DNA of 64,000 nt from Stenotrophomonas sp. HITSZ_GD (GTDB lineage Bacteria; Pseudomonadota; Gammaproteobacteria; Xanthomonadales; Xanthomonadaceae): NCBI RefSeq assembly GCF_029543105.1, contig NZ_JARQXB010000005.1, positions 1 through 64,000 of the forward strand, given 5' to 3'. Both the position numbers and the translations under genes were made by a program. Numbering within the stretch: position 1 is the first letter of the stretch; every line of letters starts with the position of its first letter. The notes below the pieces were generated by a model, which was not told where the DNA came from, did not search any database, and saw nothing but the letters and a program-made list of their open reading frames with translations. Shown here in pieces: positions 1 through 8,288 of the stretch.

Positions 1-30
1 GACACGCCGTGAATCCATCCATGGAGGCTC

Positions 31-54
31 GTAGGCGACATCCATGTCGCCTAC
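31..54. repeat. GTAG-type palindrome, 11-bp arms
   Basis: Arms GTAGGCGACAT and ATGTCGCCTAC form a perfect 11-bp inverted repeat around a CC centre. It begins with the GTAG tetranucleotide typical of the REP-like elements known from Stenotrophomonas and relatives (family knowledge). Flanking bases contain a further CCATGGA palindrome at 19-25. Confidence 0.65.
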
Positions 55-292
55 GGTCCCGAAAGGGCCCCGCCCCCGCAGACCCTCCAGGTCTCCATGA
101 CCGGACGGCAACATCCACGGCCGCGTACCCACAGCGCGCCGAATGACTGGCGTGCTTCAGCCGCGATGCGGGAAAGCAAGCGCAAGAATTGAAGAGGGAG
201 CGACGTGGAAGTTGGAGAGCAGGCTTTTGCTTCGCTCTTCCCTCCCACTCTCCCCGCGCGCCTTAACGAAGTGGGGACACCAAGGCGCCTAG

Positions 293-398
293 CCCCGGCC
301 TGCCGTATAGGGGCGTCAGCGGGCCATGGATGGCCCGCGGCGGCGAATCGGACATGGATGTCTGCTGAGCCGTGACGACCCTATACGGCAGGCCGGGG
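293..398. repeat. 106-bp element with 20-bp terminal inverted repeats
   Basis: The outer arms (293-312 and 379-398) are perfect 20-bp inverted complements starting CCCCGGCCTGCC. Nested inside are two more palindromes, 318-337 (GCGGGCCAT-GG-ATGGCCCGC) and 351-362 (GACAT-GG-ATGTC), which share a CATGGATG core. There is no coding capacity. It resembles a small non-autonomous, MITE-like or BIME-like repeat; I see no other full copy in this window. Confidence 0.6.
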
Positions 399-504
399 CC
401 CGCACCGCAAGGCAACAACGCCCACCGCCCAGCACGACCGCGCCCCCAAAAAATCACAAACCGACCATCCACCAGAACCCGACACCCCAGACAGAAAAGC
501 CACC

Positions 505-1491
505 TCACCCGTCCCCGCGCAACCCCCTGTCCCGCGCATACCGCTGCGCCACCACCGCACACACGATCAGCTGTATCTGGTGATAGATCATGATCGGCAA
601 CACGATCGCCCCCAGGCTCCCCGCCGAGAACATCACCTTCGCCATCGGCACACCCGTGGCCAAGCTCTTCTTGGAGCCGCAGAACACGATCGGAATCTCG
701 TCTTCGCGCGAAAACCCCAGCCGCCGCGCGATGAAGGTGATCAAGGTCATCGCCACCGCCAGCAGCGCAATCGCAAACCCTGCCACTGCCAGCAGCGCCG
801 GCACCGGCGTCTTGTGCCAGAGCCCCTCGTTCACCGCCGCGCTGAAGGCCGTGTAGACCACCAGCAGGATCGTGCCCTGGTCGGTGTAGCGCAGGATCGC
901 GCGCCGCCGCTCCACCCAGCCCCCGATCCACGGCCGCAGCAGGTGCCCGGCCACGAACGGCACCAACAGCTGCAGCAAGATCTTGCCGATCGCCTCGAAC
1001 GGATGCGCCATCCCGCCCTGCGCGCCCACCAGCACGCCCATCAGCAGCGGCGTCAGGAACACGCCCAGCAAGCTCGACAACGAGGCGCTCACCACGGCCG
1101 CGGGCACGTTGCCGCCCGCCATCGAGGTGAACGCAATCGAGGACTGCACCGTGGAGGGCAGCGCGCACAGGAACAGCACGCCGATGAACAACTCCGGCGT
1201 GAGCAGCGTATGCGCCACCGGCTTGGTCAGCAGGCCCAGCAGCGGATACAGCACGAACGTGCAGGCGAGGATGGTGAGGTGCAACCGCCAGTGCAGCGCG
1301 CCGGCCCGCACGGCTTCGCGCGAGAGACGTGCGCCATGCAGGAAGAACAGTGCCGCGATGGCCAGGTCGGTGGCGTCGTCCATCACCGCGGCGGCGCCGC
1401 CGCGCACGGGCAGCAGGGATGCCAGGGTGATGGTGCCCAGCAGGGCGAGGGTGAAAGGATCCAGGCGCAGGCGCGCCAGCCATGACTTCAT
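505..1491 (-). CDS. Bile acid:sodium symporter family transporter (YfeH/SBF-like)
   Basis: A 328-residue protein made almost entirely of hydrophobic segments, about ten predicted membrane spans. It matches the SBF-like branch of the bile acid:sodium symporter superfamily (YfeH type), inner-membrane carriers that take up organic anions or other solutes with sodium. Supporting stretches are the early FLHGARLSREA segment, the PSTVQSSIAFTSMAGGN segment near residue 115, and a late FCGSKKSLATGVPMA segment near residue 270, the crossover region typical of this fold. The substrate cannot be read from sequence. It lies downstream of the phosphatase-like gene on the same strand, about 45 bp away, so it may be the last gene of the dnaG transcript. 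Confidence 0.85.
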   Translation of the reverse strand: MKSWLARLRLDPFTLALLGTITLASLLPVRGGAAAVMDDATDLAIAALFFLHGARLSREAVRAGALHWRLHLTILACTFVLYPLLGLLTKPVAHTLLTPELFIGVLFLCALPSTVQSSIAFTSMAGGNVPAAVVSASLSSLLGVFLTPLLMGVLVGAQGGMAHPFEAIGKILLQLLVPFVAGHLLRPWIGGWVERRRAILRYTDQGTILLVVYTAFSAAVNEGLWHKTPVPALLAVAGFAIALLAVAMTLITFIARRLGFSREDEIPIVFCGSKKSLATGVPMAKVMFSAGSLGAIVLPIMIYHQIQLIVCAVVAQRYARDRGLRGDG

Positions 1492-1536
1492 CGGAATACC
1501 GCGAACGTGGGGGGAAAGAACACTGCCGCGCTGGCC

Positions 1537-2025
1537 TCAAGGCGCCGCGTCGTGGAACCGGGCGCGTACCGTCGGTTCCAGCGAGCCCAGCCCGGCGGCG
1601 CGACCTTCGGCCAAGGCTTCTTCGTCACTGGCGCCGCGCGCATGCGCCGAGAGCGCGAGCAACGCGCCGACGCGGTTGCCCGAGGCGCAATGCAGCAGCA
1701 CCGGGCCCTGCGCGGTATCCAGCGCGGATTGAAGTGCTTGCGCGTTGGCCGGTGTGATGTCCTGCGCGCCGGCCACCGGCAAGGCGATGTACCGCAGGCC
1801 GAGCGCTCGCGCGGTGTCCGCCTCGGCATAGCCGCGCGGTTCCTCCGCGCCTCGCAGGTCGATCACCGTGGTCACGCCCTGCGCGGCGAGGGCACGCAGC
1901 GTGGCTTCATCGGGCTGGCCGCCCGCATAGAGCGCCGGGTGCACGAGGCGCGGCGCGTGGCCCTCCGCCTGCGCCAGCAGCGGAAGCATCAGCAGCAGCA
2001 GGCAGAGCAGGCGCGGCAACGGCAT
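1537..2025 (-). CDS. Secreted protein-tyrosine-phosphatase/DUF442-like protein
   Basis: A 162-residue protein with an N-terminal signal peptide (leucine-rich, ending near LLAQAEG) and a single small domain. The motifs GGQPDEATLRAL, VIDLR and HCASGNR match the DUF442/Blh-type phosphatase or sulfur-transferase-like families. The active loop is C-A-S-G-N-R, one residue shorter than the classical CX5R phosphatase loop, as is common in DUF442 proteins, so tyrosine phosphatase activity is uncertain. The start lies 9 bp after the dnaG stop, suggesting co-transcription. Periplasmic location is inferred from the signal peptide. Confidence 0.75.
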   Translation of the reverse strand: MPLPRLLCLLLLMLPLLAQAEGHAPRLVHPALYAGGQPDEATLRALAAQGVTTVIDLRGAEEPRGYAEADTARALGLRYIALPVAGAQDITPANAQALQSALDTAQGPVLLHCASGNRVGALLALSAHARGASDEEALAEGRAAGLGSLEPTVRARFHDAAP

Positions 2026-2034
2026 GGTGAATCC

Positions 2035-3762
2035 TCAGCGGAAGGCGGCGCGGGCCTTGAGCAGCTCGCGCATTTCGTATTTGTCGGTGTCGTCCAGGCC
2101 CTGCGCGCGCTGCTTGGCCTGCAGCTCCTCGATGCGCTGGCGCACCAGCTGGTGTTCGAGCTGCACGGCAACATCATGCAGCTCCTGCGCCCAGATCTGC
2201 GCATCGCCCGGGAGTTCCTGCGCGGCGAGCTTGTGCAGTGCCGCCTGTTCCTCGCGCTCGGCATAGTGTTCGAGCAACGCGCCGGTGGTGATCTCCGGGC
2301 GCTGGCGCACCAGTTCGATCAGCTCCAGCAGCAAGTCCACGCCGGGCAGGCGCAGTCCGGCGAAGTCATGGTGGTTCTCGATGCTGGCCGCGAGCGAGGG
2401 CTGCTGCAGCAGGATCGCGATGGCACTGCGCACCAGGCTGCGCTTGTGGGTCGGGGTGACTGGACGCGGCGGCGGCGATACCGCCGGCGTGTGGGCATTG
2501 CCGCCGCCCACGCCGGTCATCCGCGCCAGCTGCTGGCGCATCAGGTCGCCGAACGCGCCATCGGGAATTTGCGCGAGCATCGGCCGCGCGCGCTCGGCCA
2601 GCCGCGCGCGGCCGTCGAGCGTGTTGAGGTTGATTTCCTTCGACATCTCGTCGAAGAAGAACTGCGATAGCGGCGTGGCCTGTTTCAGGCGCTCGTCGAA
2701 CGCCTCGGCGCCTTCCTTGCGCACGATGGTGTCCGGGTCCTCGCCATCGGGCAGGAAAAGGAAGAAGGCCTGCCGGCCATCCTTCATGCGCGGCAGCACC
2801 GATTCGAGCGCGCGCCAGCCGGCCTTGCGGCCCGCGTTGTCGCCGTCGAAGCAGAAATACACGTCCGGGGCGTTGCGGAACAGCAGTTCGGCATGTTCCG
2901 GCGTGGTCGCCGTGCCCAGCGTCGCCACCGCCTGGGTGACGCCGAACTGGAACAGCGACACCACGTCCATGTAGCCCTCCACCACGATCAGCCGCTCGAT
3001 CTTCTGGTGCGCCTGGCGTACCTGCCACAGGCCGTACAGCTCGCGGCCCTTGTGGAACAGGGCGGTCTCCGGCGAATTGAGGTACTTCGGGCCGTCGTCC
3101 TTCTCCATCACGCGGCCGCCGAAGGCGATGACACGGCCGCGGCGGTCGAAGATCGGGAACATCACCCGGTCGCGGAACTTGTCGTAGACGTGGCCGCGGT
3201 CGTTCTTGGAGAACAGGCCGGCGCGGTCGAGCAGTTTCATGCGGCGCTCGTCGGTGCCCAGCGCATCCTTGAGCGCGCTGTAGCCGTCCGGCGCGTAGCC
3301 AATGGAGAAGCGCGCGCGGGTGTCGGCATCCACGCCACGGCCTTCCAGGTACTCGCGCGCCTTGGCGCTGCCTTCCAAGTGCTTCTGGAAGAAGCGCGTG
3401 GCCGCGTCGAGGGCGGCGTAGAGGTCGCGGCTGTCGTCCTGCTGGGCGGCATTGCGCTGCTGGGTGTCCCGTGGCACTTCCATGCCCGCGCGCTTGGCCA
3501 GCTCGTCCACCGCGTCGAGGAACTCGAGGCGGTCGTAGTTCATCAGGAAGCTGATCGCCGTGCCGTGCGCGCCGCAGCCAAAGCAGTGGTAGAACTGCTT
3601 GGTCGGCGAGACGGTGAACGAGGCCGAGCGCTCGTCGTGGAACGGGCAGCGCGCCGAGTATTCCTTGCCCTGGCGCTTGAGCGGCACCCGCCCGCTGATC
3701 ACCTCGACGATGTCCGTCCGGGCAAGCAGGTCGTCGATGAAAGCGTCGGGAATGCGGGCCAT
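2035..3762 (-). CDS. dnaG: DNA primase DnaG
   Basis: Synthesises RNA primers at the replication fork with DnaB helicase. The 575-residue protein has the N-terminal CHC2 zinc finger (C39, H42, C60, C63), the RNA polymerase core with EGYMDVVSLF and the TOPRIM acidic residues (FCFDGDNAG), and a C-terminal helicase-binding region after a proline-rich linker near residue 425. The frame is open upstream to 3873, but that extension is Arg/Pro/Thr-rich and would overlap the preceding gene. I start at MARIPDAF; MRMARIP two codons earlier is equally possible. It sits downstream of yihY and yqeY-rpsU, the classical macromolecular-synthesis neighbourhood, but rpoD does not follow. Confidence 0.96.
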   Translation of the reverse strand: MARIPDAFIDDLLARTDIVEVISGRVPLKRQGKEYSARCPFHDERSASFTVSPTKQFYHCFGCGAHGTAISFLMNYDRLEFLDAVDELAKRAGMEVPRDTQQRNAAQQDDSRDLYAALDAATRFFQKHLEGSAKAREYLEGRGVDADTRARFSIGYAPDGYSALKDALGTDERRMKLLDRAGLFSKNDRGHVYDKFRDRVMFPIFDRRGRVIAFGGRVMEKDDGPKYLNSPETALFHKGRELYGLWQVRQAHQKIERLIVVEGYMDVVSLFQFGVTQAVATLGTATTPEHAELLFRNAPDVYFCFDGDNAGRKAGWRALESVLPRMKDGRQAFFLFLPDGEDPDTIVRKEGAEAFDERLKQATPLSQFFFDEMSKEINLNTLDGRARLAERARPMLAQIPDGAFGDLMRQQLARMTGVGGGNAHTPAVSPPPRPVTPTHKRSLVRSAIAILLQQPSLAASIENHHDFAGLRLPGVDLLLELIELVRQRPEITTGALLEHYAEREEQAALHKLAAQELPGDAQIWAQELHDVAVQLEHQLVRQRIEELQAKQRAQGLDDTDKYEMRELLKARAAFR

Positions 3763-3808
3763 CCGCATAGGATGCCACGGGCGTCGCGCCGTAGGCGCCG
3801 TCGGGGCT

Positions 3809-4723
3809 TCAGGTTTCCGGGGCGGGGCGGTGCGGCGGCGGGACGTTGGCCGGGTCGATGCCCGCCGCGTCAAGCTTGTAGCGGGCCCGGGTGCGTTCGT
3901 CGATCACGGCGGTGATCAACGCGCCGACGAAGAACACCACGCTGGCGTAATACATCCACACCAGCAGCACCACCAGCGCGCCCATCGACCCGTATGCGCT
4001 GCCCGGCGCGGCCTCGCTGATGTACAGGCCGATGGCGTAGCGCCCCAGCGCGAACAGCGCGGCGGTGATGATGCCGCCCAGGATGGCCTGCCGCCACGAC
4101 ACCAGCCGGTCCGGCAGGTAGCGGTAGAGGAAGGCGAAGGCCAGCACGTAGACCAGCAGCGTGGTGACGTAGCCCACCGCCGGCAGCACCGAGGGCAGCC
4201 GCGCGAAGGCCACCTGCAGCGCAGTGGTGGCGATCATCGACACCAGCAGCAGGAAGCCCAGCGCCAGGACCACGCCGAAGGAGAACACGCGCTTCTTCAG
4301 CCACGCCAAAATGCCGGCCAGGCGCTGGCGGTCGGTATGGAAGATCAGGTTGAGCGCGTTCTGCAGCTGGGCGAACACCGCCGTGGCGCCGACGAACAGC
4401 AGCAGCGTGCTCCAGGTGCCGGCCATCGTGCCGATGCCCGGCTGCGCGGTGGCGTTGTCGATCACGGTCTGCGCCACGGTGGCCGAGCTGCCGCCGATGA
4501 GCTGGCCGACCTGCGCCACCAGCGCTTCCTGCGCCGGCGGGTAGAGCGAGGCGGTCAGCCACAGCAGCAGCACCAGCAACGGCGCCAGCGACAGCAGGGC
4601 GTAGAAGGACAGCGAGGCCGCCTGCGTCATCACGTCGATCTCGATGAAGCGGTTGAGCAAGGCCATGGGCAGGCTGTGCTGCACGCGGTCGATGTATTTG
4701 CGCAGGTGCGGGTCAAGATCCAT
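3809..4723 (-). CDS. YihY/BrkB family inner-membrane protein
   Basis: A 304-residue integral membrane protein with about six hydrophobic spans. It matches the YihY/virulence factor BrkB family (once misnamed RNase BN): an early MTQAASLSFYALLSLAPLL segment, the AVFAQLQNALN segment in the middle, and a late YGSMGALVVLLVWMYYAS segment. Function in the family is unclear; envelope transport or integrity has been suggested. It precedes dnaG by about 45 bp on the same strand. The C-terminal tail is short, Pro-rich and hydrophilic. Confidence 0.88.
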   Translation of the reverse strand: MDLDPHLRKYIDRVQHSLPMALLNRFIEIDVMTQAASLSFYALLSLAPLLVLLLWLTASLYPPAQEALVAQVGQLIGGSSATVAQTVIDNATAQPGIGTMAGTWSTLLLFVGATAVFAQLQNALNLIFHTDRQRLAGILAWLKKRVFSFGVVLALGFLLLVSMIATTALQVAFARLPSVLPAVGYVTTLLVYVLAFAFLYRYLPDRLVSWRQAILGGIITAALFALGRYAIGLYISEAAPGSAYGSMGALVVLLVWMYYASVVFFVGALITAVIDERTRARYKLDAAGIDPANVPPPHRPAPET

Positions 4724-4835
4724 ATCGGGGCGGTATCATCGGCTCGGGGATCATCCGAGGGGAATGACGGTCGCGCAGGTGCGCGGGCCGCGGCGGATGG
4801 CTTTCGGAGCTGATTAACGCAAAGGAGATGTGATC

Positions 4836-5756
4836 GTGAAGAGAACTCTGTTGGCGGCCGTGTGCCTGGGAATGGCATGGACGGCGCAGGCGGCGCCTGC
4901 GTGCGAGGACAATTTCAAGGCCATCGGTGATCCGCGCAACGGCCAGGCGTTCCTTTCCACGGTGACGGTCGCCGGCCTCACGCCGCGCAGCGCGCTGGGC
5001 CAGGTTCGCCGTTTCGCCAAGGACGAAGGTTTCGAGACCGGCGGCGAGCTGTACGACGCCAAGGGCAACGGCGAATTCTTCTACGTGCAGAACGGGCTGC
5101 GCCTGCCGCTGGTGTTCATGGCCAACGCGGAGAACGGCGGCAACGTCGCCATCACCGTGAAGCTGGCGCGCGGGCAGGTCGTGAAGGAAGAAGACGCGCG
5201 CAAGGGCCTGTGCGACATCCTCGGCAAGCTCAAGGCCGGCAAGGAAGGCGAGGCGATCGCCGCGGCCGCGCGCGAGGCCGATGGCGTGGACCGCTACGAG
5301 GACGTGGACGCCACGCAGCTGTCGGACAAGCTGGAGAAGGAGGCCAAGAAGACCGCCTCGGCCGGCGCCGGCACGCTGTCGTTCAAGGACCTGATGCTGG
5401 GCGGCACGTCGAGCCGCGAGTCGAGCGAGCAGGTCGCCCAGGCGTTGCTGCCGTTCTACGCACGCTATATCGGCAAGAAGTTCCGCGTCGACGGCCAGCT
5501 CTACACGGTCTCGCACAATCCCTACAGCGGCACCGACGACGTGGCCTACCTGGTGACCAAGAGCCGTGGCCTGTTCAAGGTGCGCGACGGCGCGGACATG
5601 AACCTGGGGCGCTTCCAGATCAAGTGCACGATGGCGCCGGACCAGAAGGCGTTCTTCACCACGTTGAAGGGCCAGGACTACGCCAAGCTCGAAGGCACGG
5701 TGGCCAACGTCACCGGCGCCGGCATCGAGATGAAGGACTGCCGCCAGGCGCGCTGA
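4836..5756 (+). CDS. Secreted protein of unknown function
   Basis: A 306-residue protein I do not recognise. It begins with a clear signal peptide (KRTLLAAVCLGMAWTAQAA) and the mature part starts near APACEDN. It has a few cysteines, a Lys/Glu/Ala-rich middle (about residues 140-185) that is probably helical, and a C-terminal half with IGKKFRVDGQLYTV and DVAYLVTKSRGLFKV, which looks like beta structure. I chose GTG at 4836 because AAAGGAG at 4821-4827 lies 8 bp before it; the GTG two codons upstream is too close. It is transcribed against its neighbours and interrupts the otherwise minus-strand rpsU-to-dnaG block. Confidence 0.75.
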   Translation: MKRTLLAAVCLGMAWTAQAAPACEDNFKAIGDPRNGQAFLSTVTVAGLTPRSALGQVRRFAKDEGFETGGELYDAKGNGEFFYVQNGLRLPLVFMANAENGGNVAITVKLARGQVVKEEDARKGLCDILGKLKAGKEGEAIAAAAREADGVDRYEDVDATQLSDKLEKEAKKTASAGAGTLSFKDLMLGGTSSRESSEQVAQALLPFYARYIGKKFRVDGQLYTVSHNPYSGTDDVAYLVTKSRGLFKVRDGADMNLGRFQIKCTMAPDQKAFFTTLKGQDYAKLEGTVANVTGAGIEMKDCRQAR

Positions 5757-5811
5757 GCGCCGTGGCGGGGAGGGGCCGGGCGATCGTCGATCGTCCGGCC
5801 CGCTTGCCGGA

Positions 5812-6258
5812 TCAGCCGGCGAGCTGCTGCTTCACCAGCGTGGAGACCAGGCCCATGTCGGCCTGGCCGGCGAGCTTGGGCTTGAGCACGCCCATCAGCT
5901 TGCCCATGTCGGCCGGGCCCTTGGCGCCGGTTTCGGCGATGGCGGCCTGGATGGCGGCGACGATGTCCGCCTCGCCCATCTTGGCCGGCAGGTAGCGCTC
6001 GATCACCCCGATCTCCTCGCGCTCCACCGAGGCGAGGTCTTCGCGGTTGGCGGCCTCGTACTGGGTCACCGAGTCCTTGCGCTGCTTGACCATCTTGTCG
6101 AGCACGGCGACCACGGCGGTGTCGTCCAGCTCCACGCGCTCGTCGACTTCCCGCTGCTTGATCGCCGCGTTGATCAGCCGGATCACGCCCAGGCTGTGCT
6201 TGTCGCCGCCCTTCATGGCGGCCTTCATGTCTTCGGTGAGCTGCTGCTTGAGGGTCAT
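5812..6258 (-). CDS. yqeY: GatB/YqeY domain protein
   Basis: A 148-residue protein matching the YqeY family, which resembles the C-terminal tRNA-binding tail of GatB amidotransferase. Seen in sequence: TLKQQLTEDMKAAMK at the N-terminus, LGVIRLINAAIKQREVD, and IGVIERYLPAKM followed by the small helical domain with GPADMGKLMGVLKPKL. Its cellular role is not settled. I start at MTLKQQL; the open frame upstream to 6327 would run into the rpsU terminator. It is placed after rpsU on the same strand, as in many proteobacteria, but a terminator lies between them. Confidence 0.92.
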   Translation of the reverse strand: MTLKQQLTEDMKAAMKGGDKHSLGVIRLINAAIKQREVDERVELDDTAVVAVLDKMVKQRKDSVTQYEAANREDLASVEREEIGVIERYLPAKMGEADIVAAIQAAIAETGAKGPADMGKLMGVLKPKLAGQADMGLVSTLVKQQLAG

Positions 6259-6324
6259 GGAGCACCTGGTGTTGGATGAATGGGTGGGATCGCCCCGGGG
6301 AGGTCCGTTCGGCGGGGCCCAAAG

Positions 6325-6357
6325 CAAAAAGCCGGCGACGCTCGCGCGTGCCGGCTT
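6325..6357 (-). terminator. Rho-independent terminator of rpsU
   Basis: Read on the minus strand: AAGCCGGC, a 13-nt loop, GCCGGCTT, then a run of T (6326-6330 are A on the plus strand). It lies about 60 bp past the rpsU stop and would separate rpsU from yqeY, allowing high rpsU expression with partial read-through. Confidence 0.8.
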
Positions 6358-6414
6358 CAGGCCCTCGACCCGGGTCGCGCCATGGACGCCCCCCGGATCA
6401 GGTGAAAAGCGCTA

Positions 6415-6630
6415 TCAGTACAGGCGCTGACGCTTGGTGACGTCGCGCGACGAACGGCGCAGCTGGCGCTTCACCGCAGCGGCGGCCTTGCGCTTGCGCT
6501 CCTGGGTCGGCTTTTCGTAGAACTCGCGCTTGCGGGTCTCGGCCAGCACGCCGGCCTTCTCGCAGGTGCGCTTGAAACGGCGGAGCGCAAACTCGAAGGG
6601 CTCGTTCTCGCGGACTTTGACGCTGGGCAT
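6415..6630 (-). CDS. rpsU: 30S ribosomal protein S21
   Basis: A 71-residue, very basic protein that matches bS21 in length and sequence: [20 protein letters not shown], then the Arg/Lys-rich tail [12 protein letters not shown] ending KRQRLY. It is a small-subunit protein involved in translation initiation. It is the first gene of the rpsU-yqeY-yihY-dnaG block and has its own promoter and terminator. The basic C-terminal tail is full length. Confidence 0.97.
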
Positions 6631-6678
6631 GGAATCTCCGGGACTATGATGACCGGGTTAGGTCCCGGTGAGCCGCGC

Positions 6679-6706
6679 ATTATAACGGCTTGCCGACGAC
6701 GTGCAA
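6679..6706 (-). promoter_or_regulatory. Sigma-70 type promoter of rpsU
   Basis: On the minus strand TTGCAC (6706-6701) and a perfect TATAAT (6684-6679) are separated by 16 bp, placing the transcription start near 6672, about 40 bp before the rpsU ATG. It lies in the divergent rpsU/tsaD spacer and is the best sigma-70 promoter I found in the window. Confidence 0.75.
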
Positions 6707-6738
6707 GCCCCCGGGCTTGCCTCCGGCGCTGGCGGGTC

Positions 6739-6744
6739 CACAAT
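6739..6744 (+). promoter_or_regulatory. Possible -10 box giving a leaderless tsaD mRNA
   Basis: CACAAT lies 7 nt before the tsaD ATG with no Shine-Dalgarno sequence between. Transcription would start at about the A of ATG. No good -35 is visible. See the finding on leaderless genes. Confidence 0.35.
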
Positions 6745-6751
6745 GGGCGGC

Positions 6752-7810
6752 ATGAAAGTCCTTGGCATCGAATCGTCCTGCGACGAGACCGGCGTGGCCG
6801 TCTACGACACCGGCCTGGCGCCGGACCAGGCCCTGCGCGCCCACCACGTCTACAGCCAGATCGCCCTGCACGCCGAATACGGCGGCGTGGTGCCCGAGCT
6901 GGCCAGCCGCGACCACGTGCGCAAGCTGCTGCCGCTGGTCCGGCAGACCCTGGCCGACGCCGGCCTGGCGCCGGCCGAACTGGACGGGGTGGCCTATACC
7001 GCAGGGCCGGGCCTGGTCGGTGCGCTGCTGGTCGGCGCCGGCGTGGCGCGCTCGCTCGCCTGGGCGCTGGACGTCCCGGCCATCGGTGTCCACCACATGG
7101 AAGGCCACCTGTTGGCGCCGTTGATGGAAGACGACCCGCCCGAGTCGCCGTTCGTGGCCTTGCTGGTCTCCGGCGGGCATACCCAGCTGGTGGCGGTGGA
7201 CCGCATCGGCGCCTACCGCCTGCTGGGCGAGACGCTGGACGACGCGGCCGGTGAGGCCTTCGACAAGACCGCCAAGCTGATGGGCCTGCCGTACCCGGGT
7301 GGCCCGCAACTGGCCAAGCTGGCCGAGCAGGGCACGCCCGGGCGCTTCCGCTTCGCCCGCCCGATGACCGACCGCCCCGGCCTGGATTTCAGCTTCTCCG
7401 GCCTGAAGACCCAGGTCCTGCTGGCCTGGCGCGACAGCGACCAGAGCGAGACCACCCGCGCCGACATCGCGCGCGGTTTCGAGGATGCGGTGGTCGATAC
7501 CCTGGCGATCAAGTGCGAGCGCGCGTTGGACGCGGCCGGCTGCGACACGCTGGTGGTGGCCGGCGGCGTAGGCGCCAACCGCCGCCTGCGCGCCAAGCTG
7601 CAGGAGATGGCTGCCCGCCGTGGCGGGCGGGTGTGCTTCCCGCGTCCGTCGCTGTGCACCGACAACGGCGCGATGATCGCCTTCGCCGGTGCGCTGCGCC
7701 TGGAGGCGGGCCAGCACGACGACGCTTCCGTCCACGTCACCCCCCGCTGGGACATGGCCACGCTGGCCCCGCTTGCACAGGAAAACGGAGCCCATCCGGC
7801 GCATGGATAA
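6752..7810 (+). CDS. tsaD: tRNA N6-threonylcarbamoyladenosine synthase subunit TsaD
   Basis: Transfers the threonylcarbamoyl group to A37 of ANN-decoding tRNAs, working with TsaB, TsaC and TsaE. The 352-residue protein starts [16 protein letters not shown], the TsaD signature, and shows the metal-binding HHMEGH motif near residues 111-116, the ASKH/Hsp70-type nucleotide-binding elements SGGHTQL and [10 protein letters not shown], and the late CTDNGAMIA motif. The frame is open farther upstream, but MKVLGIESS is the family start. It diverges from rpsU and overlaps folB by 8 bp. Confidence 0.97.
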   Translation: MKVLGIESSCDETGVAVYDTGLAPDQALRAHHVYSQIALHAEYGGVVPELASRDHVRKLLPLVRQTLADAGLAPAELDGVAYTAGPGLVGALLVGAGVARSLAWALDVPAIGVHHMEGHLLAPLMEDDPPESPFVALLVSGGHTQLVAVDRIGAYRLLGETLDDAAGEAFDKTAKLMGLPYPGGPQLAKLAEQGTPGRFRFARPMTDRPGLDFSFSGLKTQVLLAWRDSDQSETTRADIARGFEDAVVDTLAIKCERALDAAGCDTLVVAGGVGANRRLRAKLQEMAARRGGRVCFPRPSLCTDNGAMIAFAGALRLEAGQHDDASVHVTPRWDMATLAPLAQENGAHPAHG

Positions 7811-8156
7811 GGTTTTTATCGAGGGGCTGGAGATCGACGCCCTGATCGGCATCTACGACTGGGAGCGGCGGATCCGCCAGACCCTGCGCTTCGACCTGGA
7901 AATGGGCTTCGACAACCGTCGCCCCGCCGCCAGCGACGACATCGCCGACACCCTGAACTACAAGGCCGTCAGCAAGCGGCTGGTGGAATTCGTCGGCCAG
8001 TCCGATTTCGGCCTGGTCGAGACCCTGGCCGAGCGCTGCGCGCAGATCGTCCTGGACGAGTTCGACGTGCGCTGGCTGCGCCTCAAGCTCAGCAAGCCGG
8101 GGGCCGTGCGCGGCGCCCGCGCGGTGGGCGTGATCATCGAGCGCGGCCGCGAGTGA
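7803..8156 (+). CDS. folB: Dihydroneopterin aldolase FolB
   Basis: Catalyses cleavage (and epimerisation) of dihydroneopterin in folate biosynthesis. The 117-residue protein has the family features: [21 protein letters not shown] at the N-terminus, [24 protein letters not shown] with the catalytic-site glutamate, and [17 protein letters not shown] near the end carrying the conserved lysine. Its ATG overlaps the tsaD stop (ATGGATAA), so the two genes are probably translationally coupled. The tsaD-folB order is common in Xanthomonadaceae. Confidence 0.95.
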   Translation: MDKVFIEGLEIDALIGIYDWERRIRQTLRFDLEMGFDNRRPAASDDIADTLNYKAVSKRLVEFVGQSDFGLVETLAERCAQIVLDEFDVRWLRLKLSKPGAVRGARAVGVIIERGRE

Positions 8157-8263
8157 GCCTGTCCCCGCCGGGCCCGTCCCGGCGGCGTTGCCTCGATTCG
8201 CCGGCGAATGGAAAATGCGCCTTTTCACCCTGGGCGGCCCGGCGGAAGCTATGATGGGCGGCC

Positions 8264-8279
8264 ATGTAAACGTTTTCTC
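8264..8279 (+). promoter_or_regulatory. LacI-family type operator before the GH3 gene
   Basis: TGTAAACGTTTTCT has the AAACGTTT core with a central CG that is typical of LacI/GalR-family operators. It lies 10 bp upstream of the GH3 start and about 10 bp after a TATGAT -10-like box (8250-8255), a position where a bound repressor would block transcription. No LacI-family gene is in the window. Confidence 0.5.
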
Positions 8280-8288
8280 AAGGACTCC

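Larger units (their letters stand above)
1..504. other. Gene-free region with palindromic repeats
   Basis: No convincing coding sequence is seen here on either strand; the open frames present are low-complexity and lack ribosome binding sites. The stretch holds a short perfect hairpin at 31-54 and a larger structured element at 293-398, listed separately. Positions 400-504 are C-rich and lie just past the stop of the minus-strand transporter gene; I see no hairpin followed by a T-run there. Confidence 0.6.

Noticed and set aside
8166..8190. CCGCCGGG/CCCGGCGG hairpin after folB as a terminator
   Set aside because: Stem is plausible but the following bases lack a T-run.
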